A stretch of DNA of 64,000 nt from G963674665 sp964609625 (GTDB taxonomy: Bacteria; Desulfobacterota; Desulfovibrionia; Desulfovibrionales; Desulfovibrionaceae). A program made the position numbers and the translations under genes. Shown here in pieces: positions 6,907 to 16,796 of the stretch (position 1 is its first letter; each line of letters opens with the position of its first letter). The stretch lies in NCBI GenBank assembly GCA_964609625.1, contig CAZSRS010000001.1:124001-188000 (forward strand), given 5' to 3'. The notes below the pieces were generated by a model. That model was not told the origin of the DNA, ran no database searches, and saw only the letters and a list, made by a program, of their open reading frames with translations.

Positions 6907-8415
6907 ATGATGTTCGACAGCCTGTCAGACCGCCTCAACGACGTTTTCAAACGCTTTCGCGGCCAAGCCAAGCTGAATGAGGACAACATTCAGGAGGGCC
7001 TGCGCGAGGTGCGCCTCGCTCTGCTCGAGGCAGACGTCAACTTCAAGGTGGTCAAGGATTTCGTCGACCGCGTCAGGGAGCGCTGTCTCGGGCAGGACGT
7101 GCTCAAGAGCCTGACCCCTGGGCAACAGGTGGTCAAGATCGTCCACGACGAACTCATCGAACTCCTCGGCGGCGAGAAGCAGGACCTCGACCTGCGCGGC
7201 CGGCAGCCGGCCGTGATCATGCTCGTGGGCCTGCAGGGCTCGGGCAAGACCACCAGCGCGGCCAAGATCGCCCTGCACCTGCGCAAGAACAAGATCAAGC
7301 CCTATCTCGCGCCGGCTGACGTCTATCGCCCCGCGGCCATTGAACAGCTGCACACCTTGGCCAAACAGATCGACGTGCCCGCCTTTCCCTCCTCCACAGA
7401 GATGAATCCCGTGGACATCGCCGAACAAGCGGTGCGGGACGCCAAGGAAAAAGGCGCGGCCGTGGTACTGTTGGATACCGCCGGCCGGCTGCACATCGAC
7501 GAGGCGCTCATGGACGAGCTGGCGGCCATCAAGGCAAGGGTCGCCCCCCAGGAGATACTCTTCGTGGCCGATGCCATGACCGGCCAAGACGCGGTTACCG
7601 TTGCCCAGCGCTTCAACGAACTCCTGGACGTCACCGGCATGGTGCTGACCAAGATGGATGGCGACGCACGCGGTGGCGCGGCCTTGTCCATCAAGTCCGT
7701 GACCAACAAGCCCATCAAGTTCATCGGCATGGGCGAAAAGCTCTCCGAGATGGAGGTCTTCCACCCGGACCGCGTGGCCGGGCGCATCCTGGGCATGGGC
7801 GACATGCTCAGCCTCATCGAAAAGGCTGAAACCGCCTTTGACAGCGCGGAGGCCGAGACCATGGCCAAGCGCATGCAAAAGGCGGAGTTCGACTACGAGG
7901 ATTTCCGCACCCAGATGCGTCGCATCAAGAAGCTCGGCTCCCTGGAAGGGCTCATGAAGCTCATCCCCGGCATGGGAGATATCCGCAGGAAACTCGGCGA
8001 AATCCAGATGCCGGAAAAAGACTTGGCCCGCGTCGAGGCCATCATCAACTCCATGACCATGAAGGAGCGCCGAGACCCCAAGCTCCTGCTCAAGGATCAG
8101 CGCCGCAAGGAGCGCATCGCCAAAGGCAGCGGCGTGGACATGGACCAGGTCAACCAACTCATCAGCAACTTCGAGTCCATGCGCAAGATGATGCAGCAGA
8201 TGCTTGGGGGCGGTAAAGGCAAGAAAGGCAAAATGCCCAAAGGTCTTCCAGGGATGGGGGGCATGCCCGGCATGGGCGGCATGCCCGGCATGGGAGGTTT
8301 GGGCGGTTTGGGTGGCATGGGAGGGATGCCTGGCATGGCACCTGCCGGCCCCACCGGCAGCAAGGCCACCAAAAAGAAAAAAAAGGATCGCAAGAAAAAG
8401 AGGAAAAAGCGCTGA
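6907..8415 (+). CDS. ffh: signal recognition particle protein Ffh
   Basis: A 502-residue SRP54-type GTPase that binds signal peptides and 4.5S RNA and delivers ribosomes to FtsY at the membrane. It contains the helical N domain, the G domain with GLQGSGKTT starting at residue 108, DTAGRLHID and TKMDGDARGG, then the methionine-rich M domain. It is longer than E. coli Ffh (about 453) because of a Gly-Met repeat segment (about residues 440-480) and a Lys/Arg-only tail. Two adjacent ATGs (6907, 6910) can serve as start. It leads the block ffh-rpsP-khpA-rimM-trmD-rplS. Confidence 0.97.
   Translation: MMFDSLSDRLNDVFKRFRGQAKLNEDNIQEGLREVRLALLEADVNFKVVKDFVDRVRERCLGQDVLKSLTPGQQVVKIVHDELIELLGGEKQDLDLRGRQPAVIMLVGLQGSGKTTSAAKIALHLRKNKIKPYLAPADVYRPAAIEQLHTLAKQIDVPAFPSSTEMNPVDIAEQAVRDAKEKGAAVVLLDTAGRLHIDEALMDELAAIKARVAPQEILFVADAMTGQDAVTVAQRFNELLDVTGMVLTKMDGDARGGAALSIKSVTNKPIKFIGMGEKLSEMEVFHPDRVAGRILGMGDMLSLIEKAETAFDSAEAETMAKRMQKAEFDYEDFRTQMRRIKKLGSLEGLMKLIPGMGDIRRKLGEIQMPEKDLARVEAIINSMTMKERRDPKLLLKDQRRKERIAKGSGVDMDQVNQLISNFESMRKMMQQMLGGGKGKKGKMPKGLPGMGGMPGMGGMPGMGGLGGLGGMGGMPGMAPAGPTGSKATKKKKKDRKKKRKKR
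8257..8340 (+). repeat. Gly-Met tandem repeat inside ffh
   Basis: Imperfect tandem copies of GGCATGCCC/GGCATGGGC units encode GMPGMGG-type repeats near the Ffh C-terminus. Such Met-rich tails lie next to the M-domain signal-peptide groove. Copy number in such low-complexity DNA may vary between strains. Confidence 0.7.
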
Positions 8416-8483
8416 ACTACTGGGCTTTTTCCCGGACTTGCGTTTTTCGCACAAAATCATATTATCAAGGAGAATGGTAAGCT

Positions 8484-8732
8484 ATGCCTGTTAAGATTCG
8501 ACTGACTCGGATGGGTTCGAAAAAACGCCCGTTTTACCGCATCGTGGCGATTGACGGCGAATCCCGACGCGACGGCAGGGCACTCGACTTCCTGGGCCAC
8601 TACAATCCCATGGTCGACCCTGCCGAAATCAAGTTGGACAAGGATAAAGTGAAGCAGTGGCTGGACAAGGGAGCGCAGCTCAGCGACACGGTCAAGTCCT
8701 TGTTGCGTCAGGAAAAAATCTCAGGGGTCTGA
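8484..8732 (+). CDS. rpsP: 30S ribosomal protein S16
   Basis: An 82-residue small-subunit protein that starts MPVKIRLTRMGSKKRPFYRIV, the invariant S16 N-terminus, and continues DGESRRDGRALDFLGHYNP. Its length is typical. AAGGAG lies 11 bases upstream of the ATG. It follows ffh by about 70 bases and precedes the KH protein, the classical order around the rimM-trmD region. Confidence 0.98.
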   Translation: MPVKIRLTRMGSKKRPFYRIVAIDGESRRDGRALDFLGHYNPMVDPAEIKLDKDKVKQWLDKGAQLSDTVKSLLRQEKISGV

Positions 8733-8815
8733 TTGTCGATCAGCACTCTGTGAGCATCGCGTCGGGAACGGGTTGGCAAGCGAGCACTGGCTTCGACTAC
8801 GACCGGAGGTGAGCC

Positions 8816-9049
8816 ATGTTGAAAGATCTGATCGAGTACATTGCCAAGTCATTGGTGGACAACCCGGATGCGGTACAGGTTTCGGAAGTGGAAGGCGAGC
8901 AGACGTCCGTGCTCGAACTCAAGGTCGCCAAGGAAGACCTTGGAAAGGTCATCGGCAAGCAGGGACGCACGGCCAGGGCCATGCGCACCATACTTGGCGC
9001 TGCCTCCACCAAGACAAAAAAGCGCTGCGTGCTGGAAATCCTTGAATAA
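8816..9049 (+). CDS. khpA: KH-domain RNA-binding protein KhpA
   Basis: A 77-residue protein preceded by GGAGGTGAGCC. It consists of one KH domain: MLKDLIEYIAKSLVD, then LELKVAKEDLGKVIGKQGRTARAMRTIL, which contains the GKQG loop that contacts single-stranded RNA. KhpA partners KhpB/Jag in Gram-positive bacteria; in proteobacteria it is usually found, as here, between rpsP and rimM and is inferred to bind structured RNAs. Confidence 0.93.
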   Translation: MLKDLIEYIAKSLVDNPDAVQVSEVEGEQTSVLELKVAKEDLGKVIGKQGRTARAMRTILGAASTKTKKRCVLEILE

Positions 9050-9073
9050 CGGCAACCCAGACGTCACACGCCC

Positions 9074-9607
9074 ATGGCCGGGATCGTACACCTCGGGACC
9101 ATAGGCAAACCCCACGGCATCAAGGGTGAGGTCTTCTGCGATCTCGGGCTCGAAGACCTCTCCCTGCTTGACGCGGTGCAGGTGCTCCACATCGTGCCAC
9201 GACAGGGGGCAGCCTTTGTACCACGCCTTTTGCTCTCCTGGCGGGAACACAAGGGGCGTGTATTGTTGCGTCTCCAGGGCATTGAAAACCGCAATCAGGC
9301 CGAGGCATTGCGGGGCTTTCTTTATGGGGTTGATGACAGCACCCTGCCCCTGCTGGAGGACGGCGAAGTCTTCCGCCACCAGCTCCTGGGCTGTATTGCA
9401 TTGCTGGAGAACGGGGATCGCCTGGGCGTCATCGAGGACATCCAGACACCGGCACCGGAACAGGAACTCTGGTTCATCCGTACCGATGCGGGCAAGGAAG
9501 TCCTCTTCCCGGCACATCCAGGCACCGTGCTGGACATCGACCTCGAAGCAGGCATGGTGCGCATCGCTCCGCCCGAGGGACTGCTGGACATCTACCTGAA
9601 CGAATGA
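9074..9607 (+). CDS. rimM: 16S rRNA processing/30S assembly factor RimM
   Basis: A 177-residue protein that binds ribosomal protein S19 during maturation of the 30S head. The N-terminal barrel begins VHLGTIGKPHGIKGEVFCDLG, the G-K-P-H-G-x-K-G-E motif of RimM; the C-terminal PRC-barrel includes ELWFIRTDAGKEVLFPAHPGTVLDIDLEAG. Length is typical. It precedes trmD, its usual partner, by about 107 bases. No strong ribosome site precedes the ATG. Confidence 0.95.
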   Translation: MAGIVHLGTIGKPHGIKGEVFCDLGLEDLSLLDAVQVLHIVPRQGAAFVPRLLLSWREHKGRVLLRLQGIENRNQAEALRGFLYGVDDSTLPLLEDGEVFRHQLLGCIALLENGDRLGVIEDIQTPAPEQELWFIRTDAGKEVLFPAHPGTVLDIDLEAGMVRIAPPEGLLDIYLNE

Positions 9608-9714
9608 ACCGCCCCCATGCGGTTGGGGCGGCAATCCGCGTCGGCAGGAACCATGCCGCCGCCCGCACCTGTCCCGGTCCTCGACCGTAAACCCCCAACG
9701 CACAAGGGCCGGCC

Positions 9715-11019
9715 GTGTTGTTCAACCTCCTCACGCTCTTTCCCGAGTTCTTCGACTCCCCCCTGGCTTGCGCTCTGCTCGGCAAGGCCCAGGAGCGAGG
9801 ACTTCTGCGCGTGGAGCGGATCGATCCCCGCACCTTCACCACGGACCGCCATCGTACCGTGGATGACAGGCCCTACGGCGGCGGTCCGGGCATGGTCATG
9901 CTCCCCGAACCCCTGGACATGGCGCTGGCCAGTTTGACCACCCCGGGGCGCAAGCTGCTCATGGCACCCAGCGGCCGCCCCCTGACACAGGAATATGCCG
10001 AGGAACTCTCCAGGGAGCCGGTGCTGACCCTGGTCTGCGGTCGCTACGAGGGCGTGGATGCACGGATTCTGGAGTTGCACGACCTGGAGCCCGTCTCGGT
10101 GGGCGACTATGTCCTCGGTGGCGGCGAGGCCGCGGCCCTCTGCGTCATCGAGGCCGTGAGCCGACTCCTCGAAGGATTCATGGGGCACTGTCAGTCTGGA
10201 GAGGAAGAGAGTTTTTCCAATGGGTTGCTGGAATACCCCCACTACACCAGGCCGGAAGCATACAAGGGTCTGGACGTGCCCGAGGTGTTGCTCTCCGGCG
10301 ACCACAAGCGGGTGGCCCGCTGGCGGAGGGAGCAGAGCCTCGAGGCCACCCTGCGCCAGCGCCCCGAACTGCTGGCCGAGGCGCCCCTGGACGACGCGGA
10401 CCTCTCCCACCTGCGCGGCCTGTTGCACGCCGATCCGACTGCTGGCTCGCGGCTCTATTCGCGATTGTCCAAGAATCTCCACCTGGTACTGGCGCATTAT
10501 CCTGTTCTGGACCGTGAAAAAAAAGTTGCCACCGTATCTTTGACAAACCTGGACCTGCATGATATAGCTCGCTGTTCCCGTGCGTATCAATTGGGTGGCT
10601 TCTTCGTTGCCACGCCCCTGGAAGACCAGCGGGCATTGGCCGAGGAACTGCTCGCGCACTGGACGCAAGGGGCGGGACGCAAGGCCAATCCTGATCGTGG
10701 GTGCGCGCTGGAGCGCGTCCAGGTCGTGGGACGCATCGAGGACGCCGTGGCGGCGATTCAGGCCGCGTTCGGGTGCATGCCAAAGGTCGTTGTCAGCAGC
10801 GCACGCGGCACCGGCGGGTTGCTCCCCGCCCAGGTCCGCGCATGGCTTGAAAACGAGCCGGTGCTGCTCGTTCTGGGCACGGGGCATGGATTGGCGCCCC
10901 AGGTGACACTGAGCGCGGACGGCGCGCTCAGGCCCATCCGCCCTTTGAGTGATTACAACCACCTCCCGGTGCGTGCGGCGGCAGTCGTCTATCTCGACCG
11001 CATCCTGGGAGACTGGTGA
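9715..11019 (+). CDS. trmD: TrmD tRNA (m1G37) methyltransferase fused to a second SPOUT-type methyltransferase domain
   Basis: A 434-residue protein starting at GTG (9715). Residues 1 to about 235 are TrmD, which methylates G37 of tRNA: DDRPYGGGPGMVM, LVCGRYEGVDARI and VGDYVLGGGEAAAL form the trefoil-knot SAM site. Residues about 252-434 (KNLHLVLAHYPVLDR onward, with TVSLTNLDLHDIARC, VVVSSARG and LLVLGTGHGL) match the SAM-dependent RNA methyltransferase family (Methyltrn_RNA_4; the TM1570-type protein encoded next to trmD in Thermotoga). Normal TrmD is about 240 residues. A single long frame with no internal stop makes this a true fusion. Confidence 0.92.
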   Translation: MLFNLLTLFPEFFDSPLACALLGKAQERGLLRVERIDPRTFTTDRHRTVDDRPYGGGPGMVMLPEPLDMALASLTTPGRKLLMAPSGRPLTQEYAEELSREPVLTLVCGRYEGVDARILELHDLEPVSVGDYVLGGGEAAALCVIEAVSRLLEGFMGHCQSGEEESFSNGLLEYPHYTRPEAYKGLDVPEVLLSGDHKRVARWRREQSLEATLRQRPELLAEAPLDDADLSHLRGLLHADPTAGSRLYSRLSKNLHLVLAHYPVLDREKKVATVSLTNLDLHDIARCSRAYQLGGFFVATPLEDQRALAEELLAHWTQGAGRKANPDRGCALERVQVVGRIEDAVAAIQAAFGCMPKVVVSSARGTGGLLPAQVRAWLENEPVLLVLGTGHGLAPQVTLSADGALRPIRPLSDYNHLPVRAAAVVYLDRILGDW

Positions 11020-11099
11020 CAACCTGACAAACGAAAGCAACAGCAAGTCCCACGGCCATGGCCTTGGATTTGCTGACACTCCATGCCGAGGAGGACATC

Positions 11100-11450
11100 A
11101 TGGATATCATTCGCAAGATCGCGCGCGAACAGATGCGCATGGACATTCCCAAGTTCAAGACCGGCGACACCGTCAAGGTGCATCTGCGCATCATCGAGGG
11201 TGAGAAGGAACGCATCCAGGTCTTTCAGGGCGCCGTGATGCGCATCCACAGAGGCACCTCCAACGCCACGTTCACCGTACGCAAAATCTCCAATGGCATC
11301 GGCGTGGAGCGCATCTTCCCCTTCCACTCCCCCTTCATCGAGCGGGTGGAGTTGGTCACGGAGGGTAGGGTGCGGCGCAGCAGGCTCTACTATCTGCGCG
11401 GTCTCAAGGGCAAAGCCGCCAAGATCAAGACCAAGAACCGCTGGGCCTAA
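11100..11450 (+). CDS. rplS: 50S ribosomal protein L19
   Basis: A 116-residue ribosomal protein. The start MDIIRKIAREQM is chosen because CCGAGGAGGACATC precedes the ATG; 14 further in-frame codons upstream are not conserved. The conserved FKTGDTVKVHLRIIEGEKER, QVFQGAVMRIHRG, FTVRKISNGIGVERIFP and LYYLRGLKGKAAKIK blocks are all present. It is part of the trmD-rplS-rnhB series. Confidence 0.98.
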   Translation: MDIIRKIAREQMRMDIPKFKTGDTVKVHLRIIEGEKERIQVFQGAVMRIHRGTSNATFTVRKISNGIGVERIFPFHSPFIERVELVTEGRVRRSRLYYLRGLKGKAAKIKTKNRWA

Positions 11451-11457
11451 GGCAGGG

Positions 11458-12150
11458 ATGCCCGGCCGGCGCACGCCGCAGCGGGCAGCCCCGAGGGGCT
11501 GGGAACAGGGCACGCTGCTCGATATCTCGACCACGGCCCTGTGGAAACGCTTTCCCGTGCCCTTCGCCGGGGTGGACGAAGCCGGTCGAGGCTGCCTGGC
11601 CGGCCCGGTGGCTGCCGCGGCAGTGATATTGCCGCAATCCGACTGGGACCTCCCCGGCCTGGGTGATTCCAAGACCCTCACCGCGGCCCAACGCGATGCC
11701 CTGGAACCCCGGATCAAGGCTCAGGCTGTCGCCTGGTGCATTGGACTTTCCTGGCCCCTGGAAATCGACAGGATCAACATCCTGCGGGCCTCGCTCCTGG
11801 CCATGCGGCGCGCCGTGCTCAGGCTCAAGGTTACTCCGGTGTTTCTGGCCGTGGACGGCAACCAGGGCATGGATATTGAAATCGAACAGCACTGTCTGCC
11901 AGGGGGCGATGGGATTGTTCCGGCCATTGCCGCGGCCTCCATCCTGGCCAAGACCTTCCGAGACAGGCTCCTGAAAAGCTTGGACAAGCGCTATCCCGGC
12001 TACGGTCTGGCGCGGCACAAGGGATATGGCACCAAAGAGCACCTGGAGGCCCTGCGCGCCCGAGGTCCCAGCCCCATGCACCGTACGTCCTTCCGTGGTG
12101 TGCTCGACACTCCCCACTCCGGGATGTCCCTGTGCCTGCCGGGCATCTGA
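11458..12150 (+). CDS. rnhB: ribonuclease HII
   Basis: A 230-residue enzyme that cleaves RNA in RNA-DNA hybrids and initiates ribonucleotide excision. It has the catalytic DEAGRGCLAGPV motif, then LGDSKTLTAAQRD, LAVDGNQ and PAIAAASILAKTFRD, with the C-terminal GYGTKEHLEAL segment. The start 7 bases after the rplS stop is chosen on spacing; a 35-residue extension precedes the catalytic core. Its end overlaps yraN by 19 bases. Confidence 0.96.
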   Translation: MPGRRTPQRAAPRGWEQGTLLDISTTALWKRFPVPFAGVDEAGRGCLAGPVAAAAVILPQSDWDLPGLGDSKTLTAAQRDALEPRIKAQAVAWCIGLSWPLEIDRINILRASLLAMRRAVLRLKVTPVFLAVDGNQGMDIEIEQHCLPGGDGIVPAIAAASILAKTFRDRLLKSLDKRYPGYGLARHKGYGTKEHLEALRARGPSPMHRTSFRGVLDTPHSGMSLCLPGI

Positions 12151-12548
12151 TCACCGGTGCCCGCGGCGAGGATATCGCGGAAGAACATCTCAAGGCTCTG
12201 GGGCTGCGTATCCGGCACCGTAACTGGCAGAACCAGGGACTGGAGTTGGACATGGTCTGCCTCGACCCTTCCACCAGGCCGGCCACCCTGGTCTTCGTCG
12301 AGGTCAAGACGCGCTCCGGGACAGACTGGGGCGCCCCTTCCCAGGCAGTGGGGCGCGGCAAGCGCGGCCGCCTGGACCGAGCGGCACGGCTCTACCTCTC
12401 GGAGCACAAGCTCTGGGACGCGCCCTGCCGTTTCGATGTCGTCTGCGTGACAAAACATGGCGACGCCTACACCGTGGAGCATCTGCCCAATGCCTTTGAC
12501 AGTCCCCGGCCTCTTCGTGGTGGCGACACCTCTTGGCAACCTTGGTGA
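12132..12548 (+). CDS. yraN: UPF0102 (YraN) family nuclease-fold protein
   Basis: A 138-residue protein starting at GTG inside the end of rnhB. ITGARGEDIAEEHLKALGLRI and RNWQNQGLELDMVCLD followed by LVFVEVKTRS form the E-x-K nuclease-like motif of the UPF0102 family, a restriction-endonuclease-like fold; biological role poorly known. It also overlaps rsmI by 59 bases, so rnhB, yraN and rsmI are translationally interlocked. The C-terminal about 20 residues, encoded in the overlap, are rich in Pro, Arg and Gly and atypical. Confidence 0.88.
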   Translation: MPAGHLITGARGEDIAEEHLKALGLRIRHRNWQNQGLELDMVCLDPSTRPATLVFVEVKTRSGTDWGAPSQAVGRGKRGRLDRAARLYLSEHKLWDAPCRFDVVCVTKHGDAYTVEHLPNAFDSPRPLRGGDTSWQPW

Positions 12549-13329
12549 TCTGAGCACCAGGGCGCGAGAGGTCCTGGAGAGCGCCGACCTCCTTCTCAGC
12601 GAGGACACCCGCCGCGCCGGGCTGCTCATGCAACGCCTGGGCCTACGCCCCCCGCCCATGCGGAGCTTTTTCGAACACAACGAGGAACACAGGCTCGAAC
12701 CAGTCCTGGAGCTGCTGCGCCAGGGGAAAAGGATCGCACTGATCACCGACGCCGGCACCCCACTGCTGGCCGACCCCGGCTACCTGCTGGTACGAGCCTG
12801 CCGTGGGGAGGGGTTGCCCGTGACTCCGGTGCCTGGTCCGTGCGCCGTGACCACGGCCCTCATGGCCTGCGGCCTGCCCCCCTACCCTTATACGTTCCTT
12901 GGCTTTCTGCCCCGCAAATCCGGGGAACGGCGCGCCCTTTTCGCCCAATACGCCCGCTTGCGCTGCACCCTGGTCTTTTTCGAGCGCAAGGACCGCGTCT
13001 TCCCAGCCCTCGAGGACGCATACAGGGAACTCGGGCCGCGTGAATTCTGCATCGCCCGCGAATTGACCAAGGCCCACGAGGAGTTTATTCTCGGCAGGTT
13101 GGATGCGTTACACGAGACACGGCAGGAACTCCTGGGAGAGATCACCCTCTGCATCGCCCCCCCTGAGCGGGGCGAGGCCGATGGCACCAGCCGGGAGATG
13201 CTGTTCGAGTTGATCCGCGAGGAACAGGAGCGCGGCGGAAGCCCCAAGGAAGTGGCCCGTCGTGTCAAGGAACGAGCGGAAGGCGTGGGCGTCAAGCAGA
13301 TATACGCCCTGATGCAGCACCAACGTTGA
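12490..13329 (+). CDS. rsmI: 16S rRNA (cytidine1402-2'-O)-methyltransferase
   Basis: A 279-residue tetrapyrrole-methylase-fold enzyme that 2'-O-methylates C1402 in the ribosomal decoding centre. GLFVVATPLGNLGDLSTRAREVL, LLLSEDTRRAGLLM, SFFEHNEEHR, ALITDAGTPLLADPGYLLVRAC and VTPVPGPCAVTTALMACGLP are the standard RsmI blocks. The ATG at 12490 is preferred to an in-frame one 11 codons earlier because the domain starts directly after it. The C-terminal GGSPKEVARRVKE segment is also family-typical. Confidence 0.95.
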   Translation: MPLTVPGLFVVATPLGNLGDLSTRAREVLESADLLLSEDTRRAGLLMQRLGLRPPPMRSFFEHNEEHRLEPVLELLRQGKRIALITDAGTPLLADPGYLLVRACRGEGLPVTPVPGPCAVTTALMACGLPPYPYTFLGFLPRKSGERRALFAQYARLRCTLVFFERKDRVFPALEDAYRELGPREFCIARELTKAHEEFILGRLDALHETRQELLGEITLCIAPPERGEADGTSREMLFELIREEQERGGSPKEVARRVKERAEGVGVKQIYALMQHQR

Positions 13330-13378
13330 CCCTGCGGCGGCACCTCCCTTGCAGGATGCTTCAACCGAGAACAACACC

Positions 13379-14125
13379 ATGGACCTGGGCCTTGATCTGA
13401 AAACGCTGCTGCATTGCTTCGCGCGCAGCTATCTCGTGGGCGCGGCTTTCAACACCCGCGGGATGCAAAACGTCGGCATGATCTTCGCCCTGGAACCCGG
13501 CCTGCGGCGCATCTACCCCGATCCCAAGGCCAGACAGGCCGCACGCAAGCGGTATGTCAAGCACTACAGCACCCACCTGTTCTGGACGCCGTTGCTGCTG
13601 GGAGTCTTCATCTCCCTGGAAGACAAGATCGCCCGCGGGGTGTTTCCGGCCACCGTGCTCGAAGGCGTGAAAAACACCACCATCTACACGCTTTCCGCCA
13701 TCGGCGATTCCGTGTTCGCGGGCAGTCTGCTGGTGTTCTGGTCCCTCTCCACCTCCGTGCTCGTACTGGCCGGACAGGTGACGCTTGCCGTGGTCTGGAT
13801 TCTGCTCTGGTTCCTCGCCCTGCACCTCTTCAAACTCGCCACATTCATACTAGGGTACCGCGAGGGGCTGAAATTTCTTGTCAGACTGAAACACTGGAAC
13901 CTCATCAACTGGGGGCAGCGGCTCAAGCTGATCAACGCCCTGCTGCTGACCTGGCTGCTGTATCTTGTCTGGCCCGGAGAAACACCAGGCGCGCTGTGGG
14001 CAGTGGGAGTGGGCGGCTTGGCCCTGGCAGGCTGGCTCCTGGCGCACGCGGTTTTATCCAGGGAAATCGTTGCGCTTCTGGTCCTGGCGCTTTATAGTGG
14101 TCTCCCTCTGCTCCTGGGACCATGA
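13379..14125 (+). CDS. PTS mannose-family IID component
   Basis: A 248-residue membrane protein. LLHCFARSYLVGAAFNTRGMQNVG is the N-terminal signature of the EIID subunit of mannose/fructose/sorbose permeases, followed by ALEPGLRRIYPD and several hydrophobic segments in the C-terminal half. EIID normally works with EIIC, IIA and IIB in sugar uptake; none of these flanks this gene, but HPr and enzyme I follow directly. The ATG at 13379 is chosen over a TTG ten codons earlier; neither has a strong ribosome site. A role as permease subunit or as a PTS-linked regulator cannot be distinguished. Confidence 0.8.
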   Translation: MDLGLDLKTLLHCFARSYLVGAAFNTRGMQNVGMIFALEPGLRRIYPDPKARQAARKRYVKHYSTHLFWTPLLLGVFISLEDKIARGVFPATVLEGVKNTTIYTLSAIGDSVFAGSLLVFWSLSTSVLVLAGQVTLAVVWILLWFLALHLFKLATFILGYREGLKFLVRLKHWNLINWGQRLKLINALLLTWLLYLVWPGETPGALWAVGVGGLALAGWLLAHAVLSREIVALLVLALYSGLPLLLGP

Positions 14126-14194
14126 CACTCCCAAATGGGGAGACGCTTGCCAACAGTCAACCTTATTACAGTGATTCTCATCAGGTGATTCCAG

Positions 14195-14499
14195 ATGTTG
14201 GAAAATGGTGAAACCGAAACGCAACACTCGGTGCTGGTGCGACAGGTTTGCGTCCAGAACGAACTTGGACTGCATGCCCGCCCCGCAGGGAAAATCGCCC
14301 AGGAAGCCCAAAAGTTCGCTGCGGATATCTTTCTCGCCATTGGAGAACAGCAGGTGGATGCCAAAAGCATTCTCGAGATTCTGACCCTGGCCGCGGGGCG
14401 CGGCTGCGAACTGCAAATCATGGCCAGGGGATCAGACGCCGAAACCGCCATCGAGCACCTTTCAAAACTCTTCAAGACCAGGCTGGGGGACGAGCGGTA

Positions 14500-14500
<1 letters not shown>
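14195..14500 (+). CDS. ptsH: phosphocarrier protein HPr
   Basis: A 101-residue PTS phosphocarrier. The phosphorylation site is His27 in LGLHARPA, and Ser58 in DAKSILEILTLAA occupies the regulatory serine position, at the same spacing (31 residues) as His15 and Ser46 of standard HPr. It is about 12 residues longer than usual at the N-terminus. Its TAG overlaps the GTG of ptsI by one base, so translation is coupled. Presence of the serine leaves HPr kinase control possible, but no such kinase is in the window. Confidence 0.95.
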
Positions 14501-16287
<1,787 letters not shown>

Positions 16288-16292
16288 ACCCC

Positions 16293-16769
16293 ATGAACAA
16301 GGAACAAAAGCCCCCCAGGCTCATCGCCCAGAACAAAAAAGCCCGGCACGACTACGAAATCCTCGAAACCTTCGAGGCCGGCCTCGTGCTCCAGGGTTCG
16401 GAGGTCAAGAGTCTCAGGCAGGGGCACGTCAGTTTCAAGGACGGCTATGTCCGCTTCACCGATGCCGAAGCCTGGCTGGTGGACGTACACATCGCTCCCT
16501 ACGAAAACGCCGGCCCCGTGGGGCAGGGCGGCCACGATCCCGAACGCCCCCGTAAATTGCTGCTGCACAACCACGAAATCAAGACCCTGATGAACAAGGT
16601 GGAGCAGAAAGGCCTGACCTTGGTGCCGCTCAAGCTCTACTTCTCCCGTGGCAAGGTCAAACTGCTCATCGCCCTGGCCAGGGGCAAGAAGACCTTTGAC
16701 CGCCGCGAGGACCTCAAGCGCCGCGCCTCTGAGCGCGACATGGCCAGGGATCTCATGGGCAAGCGTTAG
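16293..16769 (+). CDS. smpB: tmRNA-binding protein SmpB
   Basis: A 158-residue protein needed for trans-translation: it docks tmRNA in stalled ribosomes. It starts 5 bases after ptsI. LIAQNKKARHDYEILETFEAGLVLQGSEVKSLRQG, FKDGYVRF, HIAPYENA, RPRKLLLHNHEI, GLTLVPLKLYF and IALARGKKTFDRREDLKRR are all family signatures in order. The basic C-terminal tail that enters the decoding site is present. No ssrA gene was seen nearby. Confidence 0.97.
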   Translation: MNKEQKPPRLIAQNKKARHDYEILETFEAGLVLQGSEVKSLRQGHVSFKDGYVRFTDAEAWLVDVHIAPYENAGPVGQGGHDPERPRKLLLHNHEIKTLMNKVEQKGLTLVPLKLYFSRGKVKLLIALARGKKTFDRREDLKRRASERDMARDLMGKR

Positions 16770-16796
16770 CAGCCGCCAAACACACCCCGAGGCGCC

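Noticed and set aside
6925..8460. A 511-codon open frame antisense to ffh
   Set aside because: Same cause: the complement of GC-rich third positions leaves few stops. Sequence is low-complexity His/Ala/Leu without a fold.
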